Counted from the stretch's first letter, positions 8,444-18,224 are shown. The stretch is 64,000 bases of DNA from Mucilaginibacter dorajii (GCF_024808255.1 NZ_JANTYS010000010.1:62001-126000); one strand, 5' to 3'. Program-made: numbers and translations. The notes: generated by a model not told the origin, from the letters alone.

Positions 8444-9496
8444 TCAGTTGGACCGGATCAGGTCTTGAATTCCCGCGTGTTTAAGCGAGGTTCTGAAAGC
8501 CCGCCGATAATCTGATGGTGTAGTCATTAAGTGTCGCAGAAACGTTCGCCGCATCGAGATCAGATTTCCCAGGCCGCATTGCTCCGCAATTCTTTCAAGT
8601 GGGGTATCTGTATCTTCCAGGTATTTCCGGGCCGTTTCAATCCTGAGTTTTTCTATAAATTTGGCGGGGGATACACCAGTTTGTTTATGAAAAACCCGTG
8701 TAAAATTGCGTGTACTCATATTCATATGACCGGCAATTCTTACCACGTCCATCGGTTCGTGCAAATGCTCATTAAACCAGGTGTGCAGTTTTTCGGCAAT
8801 GTTTGAGCTTTCGTATACCGGCAGTAAATTGCCAAATTGCGATTGGAAGCCGGGCCTGCTTAAATAGAAAACTAATTTCCTGGCTACCGTTATGGCAATA
8901 TCTTTACCATGATCTTCTTCAACAAGGCCAAGAGCGAGGTCAATGCCGGAAGATACCCCGCCCGACGTATAAATAGGACCGTCGTTAGTGAAAAAAGCAT
9001 TGGTATCCACGTGTATCAGCGGGTAGTTCTTTTTTAATTTTTCGCTTAGTTCCCAATGGGTTGTCGCTTTTCGCCCGTTTAATAGCCCGGCTTTGGCCAA
9101 TACAAACGCGCCCCCGCAAACAGAGCAGATCCGGCGGGTATTATGTTCATTAACAGTTGATAGCCATTGATAAAATGGTTCGTACGCTTCATTATCCACA
9201 TCTACAGAATCATTCCCTGCAATAATTAGCGTATCTATTGGTAATTTGATCTCCATGGCACTGCTATCGCAATGGATTTCCATTCTGGATAGTGTGCCGA
9301 TTTTTTTATCGGCGGTTGCCGATACAGCCAAAACACTATATCCCTCACTGCAACCGGCTGCCTGTAGTGCTTTATCGGCATTCATAAAAACATCGGCCGG
9401 GCCAGAAAAATTAAGCAGCAATTTGCCCGACATGACTACGATAACTATCTGCCGCCTTTTTTGATCGGGATCAACGGCCAACGTGTTCTTATTCAT
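8444..9496 (-). CDS. GlxA-type AraC-family regulator with DJ-1/PfpI domain
   Basis: A 350-residue regulator with an N-terminal class I glutamine amidotransferase-like (DJ-1/PfpI) domain (about 13-190) and a C-terminal AraC DNA-binding domain (about 240-340). The nucleophile-elbow region reads ICSVCGGAFVLAKAGLLNGRKATTHW; a Cys lies in the elbow and the HW pair follows, as in GlxA. These domains sense small molecules rather than hydrolyse them. The gene is followed on the same strand, 39 bases later, by the variant gap gene, which is its most likely regulatory target. Confidence 0.9.
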   Translation of the reverse strand: MNKNTLAVDPDQKRRQIVIVVMSGKLLLNFSGPADVFMNADKALQAAGCSEGYSVLAVSATADKKIGTLSRMEIHCDSSAMEIKLPIDTLIIAGNDSVDVDNEAYEPFYQWLSTVNEHNTRRICSVCGGAFVLAKAGLLNGRKATTHWELSEKLKKNYPLIHVDTNAFFTNDGPIYTSGGVSSGIDLALGLVEEDHGKDIAITVARKLVFYLSRPGFQSQFGNLLPVYESSNIAEKLHTWFNEHLHEPMDVVRIAGHMNMSTRNFTRVFHKQTGVSPAKFIEKLRIETARKYLEDTDTPLERIAEQCGLGNLISMRRTFLRHLMTTPSDYRRAFRTSLKHAGIQDLIRSN

Positions 9497-9622
9497 GAAC
9501 CAAATTTAACAACTTAACAACATGGCTCAAAGGACATAAATTATACAATTCAGGCCATATTATACTTTAAAGCCCATAATAATCTGATGTGGGGTGGCGG
9601 CTTTTCCCTAACATGTCAAAGC

Positions 9623-9656
9623 AAAAAGCCTCAAATTTTTCAATTTGAGGCTTTTT
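9623..9656 (-). terminator. Terminator after efp
   Basis: Perfect 15-base arms (9623-9637 and 9642-9656) start with AAAAAGCCTC and enclose a 4-base loop. They are flanked by A and T runs, so the structure can work in both directions. It lies 30 bases beyond the efp stop. Confidence 0.9.
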
Positions 9657-9686
9657 GTATTTGTAATGATGATATTTTATCACCAG

Positions 9687-10247
9687 TTATTTCACGCGCT
9701 CAACATAATCGCCGGTGCGGGTGTCAACTTTAACCTTATCGCCTTGATTTACAAAAAGAGGAACTTTTATTTCTACACCGTTTTCGGTAGTGGCGTTTTT
9801 AAGCGCGCCCGAAGATGTATCGCCTTTAACGGCTGGTTCGGTATAAGTAACTTCTAATTCCACAAAGTTGGGGGCGGTTGCCATGATCGGCTCTTCGCTT
9901 TCAAAAGATACAATAACGTTCATTCCTTCTTTAAGGAATTTAACAGCCGGACCAAACAACGCTTTTGGAATATTGTGCTGCTCATATGATGTATTATCCA
10001 TGATCACCATAAAATCGCCATCCTCGTACAGATATTGAAAATCGTTGGTTTCTACGCGGCAAATTTCTACCTGCTCGTCGGTAGCCAAACGAGCTTCCAC
10101 AATTTTGCCTGTTTTAATATTACGGAACTTATCTAAATAAAACGCCCCGCCTTTACCCGGTGTACGGTGTAAAACTTCGGTAACGGTTACCAGCTCGCCG
10201 TTGTAACGTAATATATTGCCTACTTTAATTTCAGATGCTTTTGCCAT
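9687..10247 (-). CDS. efp: Translation elongation factor P
   Basis: EF-P relieves ribosome stalling at polyproline stretches by binding between the P and E sites. The start is set at MAKASEIKVG (186 residues, the normal family length); the 20 upstream codons are not conserved. The KOW-like first domain carries the tip loop HRTPGKGGAF with Lys32 at the modification position. The two OB-fold domains follow and end in VDTRTGDYVERVK, the typical C-terminus. The gene is alone between two terminators, so it is probably monocistronic. Confidence 0.97.
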   Translation of the reverse strand: MAKASEIKVGNILRYNGELVTVTEVLHRTPGKGGAFYLDKFRNIKTGKIVEARLATDEQVEICRVETNDFQYLYEDGDFMVIMDNTSYEQHNIPKALFGPAVKFLKEGMNVIVSFESEEPIMATAPNFVELEVTYTEPAVKGDTSSGALKNATTENGVEIKVPLFVNQGDKVKVDTRTGDYVERVK

Positions 10248-10275
10248 GAAAATGCTATTGTAAAAATTTAAAGCC

Positions 10276-10283
10276 CAAAGATA
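10276..10283 (-). promoter_or_regulatory. Probable efp promoter, -7 element
   Basis: On the minus strand this reads TATCTTTG, an exact match to the Bacteroidota TAnnTTTG -7 consensus. It lies about 29 bases before the efp ATG. No convincing -33 TTTG was found at the usual spacing. Confidence 0.5.
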
Positions 10284-10327
10284 GATTAAGTTATGGAAAC
10301 CCATCATCTAAATAAAATATAGCCCAA

Positions 10328-10363
10328 CAAAAAAGCCGCCGGCAATTAATGCCGACAGCCTTT
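10328..10363 (-). terminator. Terminator of the susCD operon
   Basis: On the minus strand an AAGGCTGTCGGCA / TGCCGGCGGCTT hairpin with one mismatch is followed by a T run. It is about 50 bases past the susD stop. Confidence 0.75.
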
Positions 10364-10410
10364 ATACCGGGTAAGGGGTATCAGTTAACCGGTTTTATAT
10401 TCAGTAGGGG

Positions 10411-11991
10411 TTAATATCCTGTGTTTTGCTGCAGTTTTGAATTCAAAATAATTTCGGCAGAGGGGATAGGAAACAGGCGTTTATTTACATCAGCATCTGT
10501 TTTATATCCCCATGATTGCTCGTACTTTCCAAAACGGATCAGGTCGTTTCTTCTCCAGGTTTCCCAGTTTAATTCGCGGGCACGCTCCTGCAAAAGATCA
10601 TCTAAACTAACCGACGACCAGGTAGCCGCCTTACGTTTTGCCCTTAACTGGTTAACCAGCGATAAAGCGGTTTCGCCATTGGTTGGTGTAGCGCCTCTCA
10701 AAATAGCTTCAGCTTTCATCAACAACACATCAGCATACCTAAATACCGGTACATCATTACTTTGGTTGCGGTCTGTTGCGGTAACATCCGGGTAATATTT
10801 ATTGTTGCGGATGCCTTTTGCTTTGCCTAATTCATCACCGCCAACCTCAAAGGTGGGTACATCAACTAAAGTCAAATCGGGCGTAAAGGTAAGTTGATAA
10901 TCCACAGGTGCTGTTGGGTCCGATCCTGCATATGATGCATCCAGTCCTTTTTTGGTAGTTTTAATGATGATGGGATTACCCGAAAAATCATATTGTTTAC
11001 CTATAAGCCACAAACTTGTGCGGATATCGTTAGGGTCATTAAACTGGGCGTAATACGATGGGATAGTACTGCATGGATTACTTAACCGGTAAGCCAGGCC
11101 ATATTTTGCCTGCAATGCCGGGTGTAAAGAATACCATGAAAACTGTTCGCCCTGCGCCAGCGCGTGATCATAAGGAATAGCGAAAATAAACTCCTTTACC
11201 TTAGGGCCGTTATCCGGGTAAAACATTTTTAAATAGTCATCCTCCAGGTTGTATTTGCCCGATTGTTTGATGTTATCGCACATGGTAACCACATCGTTAT
11301 AACGACCTTGCCCTGTATACACCTGCGCGTTCAGGTACATTTTGGCCAATATGGCGTAAGCCGTAAATTTGGTAGGGCGGCCATAGGTAGTTTGGTCAAC
11401 CACTTCGCTTAAATTAGGGATAGCAGCCAGTAGTTCCTTTTCAATAAAGTTAAATACATCTTTACGGGCCATGGTAGCCGGCTTATCTGCCGAACCAAAT
11501 GTAGTTACCACCGGAATATTGCCATACAGATCCATCATAAAGAAAAACATCAAAGCACGGGTGGTTTTAAGCTCGGCCACGGCAGTAGCTTTAGTTGCAT
11601 TATCGGGGGTAGATGCAAAAGTCGCTATGATCCGGTTACAGGTGCTTATGGTACCAAAACCCCAGGTCCAGGTATCAGATACCTGTGGTAAGTCCGCGGT
11701 CCAGTTATGGTAGTGTAGTGCCTGGTATTTGCCGCCATCGCGCCAGCCACCTGCCCTGGCCGGCATAATTGCTTCGTCGGTACTCAGGGTTTGCATTTGC
11801 CAGTATGATTGCGCAAAGCTGCCCCTAAGCTGGGCGTAAGCAGCGCCGGATGCCAATACAAATTGTTGTGGTGTGGTTGGGAAATTGGCAGGCGTTAATT
11901 CGTTTTCTACGGCAACGTCAACCTTGGTACATGACGATATGCTTAATGCCACACAAAAAGTGACACACATTTTTTTTATAGTAGTTTTCAT
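10411..11991 (-). CDS. RagB/SusD-family outer-membrane nutrient-binding lipoprotein
   Basis: A 526-residue surface lipoprotein that captures ligand and forms a lid over its SusC partner. The signal peptide ends in a lipobox with Cys21 (LSISSC). The body has the TPR-like helices of SusD, for example KFTAYAILAKMYLNAQVYTGQGRYNDV, and the conserved tail RARELNWETWRRNDLIRFGKY. It follows susC by 21 bases. No glycoside hydrolase, peptidase or sulfatase lies beside it, so the substrate cannot be inferred. Confidence 0.95.
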   Translation of the reverse strand: MKTTIKKMCVTFCVALSISSCTKVDVAVENELTPANFPTTPQQFVLASGAAYAQLRGSFAQSYWQMQTLSTDEAIMPARAGGWRDGGKYQALHYHNWTADLPQVSDTWTWGFGTISTCNRIIATFASTPDNATKATAVAELKTTRALMFFFMMDLYGNIPVVTTFGSADKPATMARKDVFNFIEKELLAAIPNLSEVVDQTTYGRPTKFTAYAILAKMYLNAQVYTGQGRYNDVVTMCDNIKQSGKYNLEDDYLKMFYPDNGPKVKEFIFAIPYDHALAQGEQFSWYSLHPALQAKYGLAYRLSNPCSTIPSYYAQFNDPNDIRTSLWLIGKQYDFSGNPIIIKTTKKGLDASYAGSDPTAPVDYQLTFTPDLTLVDVPTFEVGGDELGKAKGIRNNKYYPDVTATDRNQSNDVPVFRYADVLLMKAEAILRGATPTNGETALSLVNQLRAKRKAATWSSVSLDDLLQERARELNWETWRRNDLIRFGKYEQSWGYKTDADVNKRLFPIPSAEIILNSKLQQNTGY

Positions 11992-12012
11992 GTCGTTTTT
12001 TTAATTGATGAT

Positions 12013-15000
12013 TTAAAAGGATGCATTTAAACCGAAAAGGAACGCCCTGGTACGTGGGTAATAGTTTTTATTGTCGATACCTGGTGTAAGGCCGCCTAAT
12101 GATACTTCGGGATCAATTCCCTTGTAACCGGTTAGCGTAACCAGGTTATTGCCCGATACATATAAACGCAGGTTGCGAATGCCCGGCGTAAACTTGGGGA
12201 AAGTATAACCAAGCGTGGCATTATCCAGGCGTACATATGAGCTGCTTTCAATATACCTGTCTGAATAGATGTAAGCATTAACATCCTTAGGCGATTCATT
12301 TGCCGAAGAAACCGGCAAATTGTAGCTTCTTACATCGCTGGTCCTGTTCAAATCGGCAAGGGTAGCATTCAAAACCTTACCACCTAATGATCCCCTGATA
12401 AAAATATTCAGATCGATGTTACCATAAGTAAAGCTGTTGTTAAAACCGAATAACAATTTTGGCTGGGCGTTGCCGGCATAATAATAATCTTTTGATGTTG
12501 GCGTAGTTGTAACACCACCGCTGCGGCTGTAAAACTGAGATACACCGGCAGCGTTTTTACCTGCGTATTTATACAACAGGAACTGGCCAACCGGATAACC
12601 TGTTTTCAGGATCTGTACTTTATAACCAGTTTCGCCCTGGCCGCCCGGCTCTGCCTGGGGGATAGAATCCAGTTTAAAAACATTGTTTGATAGCGATGTT
12701 AACTTGTTGTTGTTATGCGCAATGTTGATAGACGTATTCCAACGGAATTTGCTGGATTGTACCGGCACCGCGTCAATAGTAACCTCATAACCTTTATTGG
12801 ATATCGAGCCTACGTTCGCGATCAACGTACCAGCAAAATACTGGGTGGTTGATACCGGGTAGTTGTAAATAAGGTCGTTGGTTTTTTTGTCGTAAGCCTC
12901 AATGGTACCGCTTACCCTACCTTTAAAAATAGAGAAATCCAGGCCAAGATTGTACATGGTTGTTTTTTCCCATTTCAGATCGGGGTTTGCATTTTGAGTT
13001 GGCCCTATCGAGTTGGTGAACGCGCCGTTATTGTAAAATGCGCCGGTTGCGCCATACCTTATTTTGGCAATAAGCGGATTAAAGCCCAATGAGTTACCGG
13101 TGATACCATAACTTGCCCTCAATTTCAAATCATTAAATAAGGTTTGATTTTTCATGAACGACTCTTCGGTGATCCGCCAGCCTAATGAAGCCGATGGGAA
13201 AGTTCCCCATTTATTGTTCTCGCCAAAAGCCGATGAACCATCACGCCTTACCGATAATTGCAACAAGTATTTATTATCGTAGCTGTATCTTGCCCTGCTG
13301 TAATAAGAGATGAGACGCAGCTTCTGGTAAAGGTTTTGGCCCCAATCGGTTTTGAAATCACCTGCCGGTGAACCTAAGCCAATGTTGATGTAACCAATAT
13401 CATCTGTAGGGAAATTACGGTTATTAGCCTGGAAACCATCGCCGTTTAAATCCTGCTGTAAGCTGTAGCCTGCAAGTACATTAATATCATGTTTACCTGT
13501 GGTTTTGTTGTAGGTCAAAAAAGTTTCGCCAACCTTATGCGTATTTTCATATGATGAGCGATAAGCCTCGCCATGTACGCCCTGGTCAAGCGTATACTGG
13601 CTGTTGTAATATGCACCACCGTTAACCTGCTCATCTTGGGTTGATAGGCTAACATTGTATGTAAAGCCAAAAGGCAGTTTTAACTCGGCAGTCGCGGTTA
13701 TTAAGTTGAGTTTGCTTTTTGTTTGCTGATAGGCATCTGCCAGTAAAGCTACAGGGTTGTAATACTGGATCCTTTGCAGGTTTTCTGTATAAGCCCCGTT
13801 TTGCATCACAGGTACTGTTGGCAAATAACGCAGCATATTGTACAACACAATGTTTTGGTTGGGGATAATATCTGAGTTACTGGTTGAGTTGTTGAATGAC
13901 AAACCCAGTTTTAAACGATCGTTAAAGCCTTTTTGCTCGATAGCTGCTTTGCTGGTTAACCGGCTTAATTTGCTGCCTTTAAGGATGCCCTTATCATCAA
14001 AATAATTAACCGACGCGCTGTAAACTGTTTGATCGGTACCACCACTAAGCGATACGTTGTGGTTTTGTGATGAACCTGTGCGGCTAACTTCTTTTTGCCA
14101 ATCGGTATTAGCCCCTTTTTGATCAGACGGATCAAGTGACAGTCCGTTTTTTGTTAAGTAGTCGTTAAGCTGACCGGCATTCATCATTTTTATGCTGTTG
14201 GCAATTTTTTCAACGCCAGCATAAGCGTTATAGCCGATTTCTGGCTTACCGCTTTTGCCTCTTTTGGTGGTGATGATGATAACGCCGTTTGCCGCACGGG
14301 TACCATATATGGCCGTGGCCGATGCATCTTTTAAGGCATCGATAGTTACAATATCATCAGGAGATACTAAACGATAATCGGCACCAGGTACGCCGTCAAT
14401 TACATAAAAAGGCTCCTGTGCGCCACCATCCGTACGCAGGGTAGATGGCCCTCTCAGGCTGATAGAGGGCGCTTCATTCGGGTCGCCCGAGCGGGTGATA
14501 TTAAGGCCGGCTATTTTTCCCTGCAGTAACTGCGCGGGGTTGCTAAAAGAACCTTTATTAAAATCTTTATTTTGAACAGACGAGATAGAACTGGTAAGCA
14601 ATTTTCTTGATTGCTTACCATAGCCCACCACAACAACCTCTTTCAATGCTGCCTGATCGGCCTTTAACGCAACATTAAGTGTAGCGCCCGAAACGGTAAT
14701 TTCCTGGGATTGATAACCGATAAAAGAAAATACCAATACGGAAGTATTCTCTTCTGCTTCCAGGTGATAATCACCGTCGATATTTGTAACCGTGCCTTCT
14801 TCGGTGCCTTTGATATGTACCGATACGCCGGGCAGTGTTTCGCCGGTTTGGGCATCGGTTACTTTACCGGCTACCCTTACCAACTTCCCCGCTGTTTTTA
14901 CATATATGGTTTGATCAACCCGTTTAAATGACAAACCAGATTGTTTGGTAATCTTTTTCAGGATCTCGTCAATAGGCTGGTTTACTTCTTCGAGGCTTAT

Positions 15001-15213
15001 TTTTTTGCTAAGCTGGGCTTCAGTAGCATTATGGATAAACCGCAACCCGCTTTGTTTTTCGATTAAGGAAAACACTTCCTTTATTGATCTTTGTGATACC
15101 TGTACGGTACAGGTCACAGAATCTGTTAACCGGATTGCACCTGCATAAGCAAATTGCGACACCGTTAACAGTAAATAAACAACACTTAAAAGTGAGAATA
15201 TATATTTTTTCAT
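12013..15213 (-). CDS. SusC/RagA-family TonB-dependent receptor with STN domain
   Basis: A 1066-residue outer-membrane transporter. In order it has a signal peptide (1-25), an STN signalling domain (about 35-108), a carboxypeptidase-regulatory-like domain (about 112-195), a plug containing EVVVVGYGKQ and YGTRAANGVIIITTKRG (about 205-330), and a long beta-barrel ending in a C-terminal Phe. The STN domain normally contacts a FecR-type anti-sigma factor, and one is encoded immediately upstream. With the SusD protein it imports a ligand, probably a glycan or peptide, in a TonB-dependent way. The order sigma, fecR, susC, susD on one strand is the classical self-inducing arrangement. Confidence 0.96.
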   Translation of the reverse strand: MKKYIFSLLSVVYLLLTVSQFAYAGAIRLTDSVTCTVQVSQRSIKEVFSLIEKQSGLRFIHNATEAQLSKKISLEEVNQPIDEILKKITKQSGLSFKRVDQTIYVKTAGKLVRVAGKVTDAQTGETLPGVSVHIKGTEEGTVTNIDGDYHLEAEENTSVLVFSFIGYQSQEITVSGATLNVALKADQAALKEVVVVGYGKQSRKLLTSSISSVQNKDFNKGSFSNPAQLLQGKIAGLNITRSGDPNEAPSISLRGPSTLRTDGGAQEPFYVIDGVPGADYRLVSPDDIVTIDALKDASATAIYGTRAANGVIIITTKRGKSGKPEIGYNAYAGVEKIANSIKMMNAGQLNDYLTKNGLSLDPSDQKGANTDWQKEVSRTGSSQNHNVSLSGGTDQTVYSASVNYFDDKGILKGSKLSRLTSKAAIEQKGFNDRLKLGLSFNNSTSNSDIIPNQNIVLYNMLRYLPTVPVMQNGAYTENLQRIQYYNPVALLADAYQQTKSKLNLITATAELKLPFGFTYNVSLSTQDEQVNGGAYYNSQYTLDQGVHGEAYRSSYENTHKVGETFLTYNKTTGKHDINVLAGYSLQQDLNGDGFQANNRNFPTDDIGYINIGLGSPAGDFKTDWGQNLYQKLRLISYYSRARYSYDNKYLLQLSVRRDGSSAFGENNKWGTFPSASLGWRITEESFMKNQTLFNDLKLRASYGITGNSLGFNPLIAKIRYGATGAFYNNGAFTNSIGPTQNANPDLKWEKTTMYNLGLDFSIFKGRVSGTIEAYDKKTNDLIYNYPVSTTQYFAGTLIANVGSISNKGYEVTIDAVPVQSSKFRWNTSINIAHNNNKLTSLSNNVFKLDSIPQAEPGGQGETGYKVQILKTGYPVGQFLLYKYAGKNAAGVSQFYSRSGGVTTTPTSKDYYYAGNAQPKLLFGFNNSFTYGNIDLNIFIRGSLGGKVLNATLADLNRTSDVRSYNLPVSSANESPKDVNAYIYSDRYIESSSYVRLDNATLGYTFPKFTPGIRNLRLYVSGNNLVTLTGYKGIDPEVSLGGLTPGIDNKNYYPRTRAFLFGLNASF

Positions 15214-15352
15214 ATTTTTGAAATGGTTTTACTAAAAATGATTGAGCTCTTTGGCGAGAGCTTGATTTACAGGGCAGGTAGTGTGATCTGATCATGCTAC
15301 CTGTCATTGTTTTTATTGGGCCTTACTTCATTAGTTTTTCCTTCCTTTTTGC

Positions 15353-16402
15353 TTAGTTACATTTACCGGATATCACTACTTTTTTATCTTCTGTTTTCCA
15401 CGATATATCAGATACCATGCTGATCTGTTGCAGCACTTTTGCCAATGGCATATTATCGAAAGTGCCTTTAAGCTTGCAACGCAACAACTCACCGTTTTTA
15501 AGCTCGACAGGTACGCCATACCAGCGGCTCAGCTTTTTGGCGGCATCGGGCCAGCTATCGTAATCAAACACCAGTTTATTTTCCTTCCAACCGGTAATAT
15601 CATCGGTCACAAACTCGGTTACTTTTGCTGTTTTTGATTTTTTTGAATAGGTCATTTGCTTACCGGGATCAAGGATCACGCGTTTGGCCGGATCATTATC
15701 CATATCAACCTGCACCTTACCCTGCACCAGCGATACCACAATATTGCTATCTGTTTGATAGGCCGAAACGTTAAAGTGCGTACCCAAAACCTGCGTGGCT
15801 ACCTGCGCGGTATGTACAATGAAAGGTTTCTGCGGATCTCTTTTAACATCAAACCAGGCCTCGCCCTGCAGATATACTTCCCGTTTATCGTTGCCAAAAG
15901 CCGTTGCAACTTGTAGACTGCTCGAAGAGTTGAGCATCACCTCGGTACCATCAGGAAGTTTGATCTTTCTTTTTTGCCCTACGCCCGTATGGGTTTCGGC
16001 AAGGGAAGCGCCGGTATTACCGTTGCTATTTCTATTCACTTTATAAACCCAAAATGCTCCCGCCATAATCACTAATGCGGCTGCGATGGCAATGGCTCGC
16101 CTTAAGTTAACAATGGTGGCAGTTCGCTTTATCCCGGGAGTTTCAGGCGCGTGGGTAAAGCTTTCCCTTGGTTCAAGCTCGTCGATCTTAAGGTTTAAAC
16201 CGGCTAAAACATCATGAGCTTCCCCTCCCTTATCTGGCAACGGTTTCCTGGCCGACCAGATTTCGGCTATGTCCTCAAACGCTTCAGAAAATGTCGGTTC
16301 TTCCTGTACCTTTTGCAGTAAATACTGCGTTTCCGTTTCAGTACTTCGCCCCTCAAGATATGCTATGATCAGCAAGTAGTGATGTTCATCCATGTATGCC
16401 AT
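15353..16402 (-). CDS. FecR-family anti-sigma factor
   Basis: A 349-residue inner-membrane regulator. The N-terminal cytoplasmic part would hold the ECF sigma factor. One membrane helix lies at about 100-120 (AIAIAAALVIMAGAFWVY). The periplasmic FecR domain follows, with KLPDGTEVMLNSSSSL and VYLQGEAWFDV, and then a DUF4974 tail (about 275-345), which contacts the STN domain of the receptor. It lies between the sigma factor and susC genes, with 76 and 139 bases on either side. Confidence 0.95.
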   Translation of the reverse strand: MAYMDEHHYLLIIAYLEGRSTETETQYLLQKVQEEPTFSEAFEDIAEIWSARKPLPDKGGEAHDVLAGLNLKIDELEPRESFTHAPETPGIKRTATIVNLRRAIAIAAALVIMAGAFWVYKVNRNSNGNTGASLAETHTGVGQKRKIKLPDGTEVMLNSSSSLQVATAFGNDKREVYLQGEAWFDVKRDPQKPFIVHTAQVATQVLGTHFNVSAYQTDSNIVVSLVQGKVQVDMDNDPAKRVILDPGKQMTYSKKSKTAKVTEFVTDDITGWKENKLVFDYDSWPDAAKKLSRWYGVPVELKNGELLRCKLKGTFDNMPLAKVLQQISMVSDISWKTEDKKVVISGKCN

Positions 16403-16478
16403 TTTAAGTAAGTCTTAAAAAAAGCATTATCTGATTACATCATTTTACGAATTAATACAATGGTAACATTGGTGTAAA

Positions 16479-17018
16479 TTATTTAACAAACAGAATGCGT
16501 TTCCTGAAATAATTTAAAGCACGGTACAGGTGAGTTTTCACCGTATTGGGAGAGATATTAAGGATCTGGGCAATTTCGTGGTGGTCAAGCTGATGCTGCC
16601 AGCTCATTAAAAAAATCACTTTACCTTGCTCCGGCAGTTCATTTATAAAACGCTCTATCAACATTTTGCGGTCTTTCCGCAGCAATATTTCATCCGGGCG
16701 CAGTTCATCGGCAGCGGCATGGTTGTAAGCATGTTCCTCTGGCAGTAATTGCATTTGCATAGCTTTACCACTGAGGGTGAACAACTTATTGCGTACCGCA
16801 CCATACAAATATGACTTTAAGGAACTGTTGATCTGTAGTTTTTCGCGTTTAACCCAAAGGTCCAAAAACACATCGGCAATCACATCTTTGCCATCTTCGG
16901 GTTTGGCGCCCATGTACTTGCAGAAGTCTATCAATAGCGCATAGTATTTCAAAAACAAGGCATTAAATGCTTCCCTATCGTTAGCATTGATCCTTGCAAT
17001 TAAATCTATATCCTCCAT
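16479..17018 (-). CDS. RNA polymerase ECF-type sigma factor
   Basis: A 179-residue sigma-70 factor of the Bacteroidota expansion family. Region 2 includes FNALFLKYYALLIDFC and VIADVFLDLWVKREKL. Region 4 ends in HHEIAQILNISPNTVKTHLYRALNYFRK, the -35-binding helix-turn-helix. It would be released by the FecR protein encoded next and activate susC-susD. About 280 bases of spacer upstream (17019-17298) carry only a weak hairpin near 17220-17248. Confidence 0.95.
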   Translation of the reverse strand: MEDIDLIARINANDREAFNALFLKYYALLIDFCKYMGAKPEDGKDVIADVFLDLWVKREKLQINSSLKSYLYGAVRNKLFTLSGKAMQMQLLPEEHAYNHAAADELRPDEILLRKDRKMLIERFINELPEQGKVIFLMSWQHQLDHHEIAQILNISPNTVKTHLYRALNYFRKRILFVK

Positions 17019-17298
17019 TTAGGGGCAATAATAAAACTAAGCTATTACCGGGTTAAATCAGGAATGTTAAGTTTTTATTAAGCTTTGCCGCTAAAATTAC
17101 CGGCATGCGAGATATCTGATCCCATACCCAGGCCTCCCTCATGCCAACAACAACGGCTGCAACAATTAATGCAGATCTGTTGGTATTTATCCAGACCTGA
17201 CTGATATAATTTACCTGCAAAGCCCCTTCATATTTGTTGATGAAGAGGCATTATAGGTTTTAAATGATGGGGGGAAGTTTTATTTTAATACGATAACC

Positions 17299-18042
17299 TC
17301 ACACCAAAACCGTCCCTCCATCAACCGTAATGTTTTGCCCTGTACCAAACTGTTGTTTCATGAGGTACACATAAGCAAGCGCTACATCTTCGGCCTGGCC
17401 AACACGTTTTAGCAGAAGGGTATCTTCCATTGCCTTAAATAAACCTTCGCGGTCGGTTTCGGGCATGCTGTCCCACAGGGCGGTTTGGATAACGCCGGGC
17501 ACCACGCTGTTCACCCGGATGGGAGCAAGTTCAACGGCCAAAGCCCTTACCAAACCTTCCATAGCGCCGCAAATACTGCTGGCTATTGACCACCCCGCAC
17601 CCGGGCGTGCATCAGCAGTGCCACTGATTAAACAAATAGAACCACCGGGCTGAATGTATGGCGACGCGTATTTAACGGCAGTAAACGCGCCCCAGTACCG
17701 CACGTTAAAAAAAGTACGCGCCTGTTCTATATCGGTTTGAGCAATCAGGTTAAGAGTAAGGTTTTCGCCGGCGGTGTACACCAGGTGATCGAAGCCGCCA
17801 AGGGTATCAAAAAAGTTCTTGATGCTGTTTTCGCTGGTTAAGTTAACGGCGTATCCCTGGCTACCTTCGGGTAGTTCGGTTAAAGCATTATCAATTCTTT
17901 GTTGATTACCCGATATGATTACTACCTGTGCGCCTTCCTCCGCAGCAGCTTTCGCGGTGGCTAACCCTATGCCCGAACTTCCGCCTAAAAGAACTACTTT
18001 TTTGCCATTTAGCGAATACGGGGCTTTTGCTTGATTTTTCAT
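17299..18042 (-). CDS. SDR-family protein lacking the YxxxK catalytic pair
   Basis: The start is set at MKNQAKAPYSLNGKKV (247 residues). The N-terminal GGSSGIGLATA cofactor motif and the NAG-like region are recognisable. Where YxxxK should be, the sequence reads A154-S-S-I-C158, so both the catalytic Tyr and Lys are absent; the Ser strand (LISG) remains. A group of SDRs with RPGxGW followed by degenerate residues is known, so this is likely an established variant with uncertain activity. It is divergent from a Crp/Fnr gene, with a palindromic operator candidate between them. Confidence 0.85.
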   Translation of the reverse strand: MKNQAKAPYSLNGKKVVLLGGSSGIGLATAKAAAEEGAQVVIISGNQQRIDNALTELPEGSQGYAVNLTSENSIKNFFDTLGGFDHLVYTAGENLTLNLIAQTDIEQARTFFNVRYWGAFTAVKYASPYIQPGGSICLISGTADARPGAGWSIASSICGAMEGLVRALAVELAPIRVNSVVPGVIQTALWDSMPETDREGLFKAMEDTLLLKRVGQAEDVALAYVYLMKQQFGTGQNITVDGGTVLV

Positions 18043-18166
18043 GATCTTTGTTTTTTTATGATGGTACAAAGGTCTTGCAGATCGAGCCGCATCCACTTAA
18101 CAAATGGTAAAAACGAAAATCGAGATCAAAAAAATTTCGGTCTAAATAAACCAGCCGATCATTTAT

Positions 18167-18186
18167 AATTGTTGATTTCAACAATT
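18167..18186. promoter_or_regulatory. Palindromic operator candidate between SDR and Crp/Fnr genes
   Basis: AATTGTTGA-TT-TCAACAATT is a perfect inverted repeat, 38 bases before the Crp/Fnr ATG and about 125 bases from the SDR start. A site for the neighbouring Crp/Fnr protein or another dimeric regulator is the natural reading. It differs from the GTGA-N6-TCAC sites at 18812 and 18859. Confidence 0.5.
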
Positions 18187-18224
18187 GCCGTTAATTTTAT
18201 GCTTAGTATCATCTACCTAAAAAA

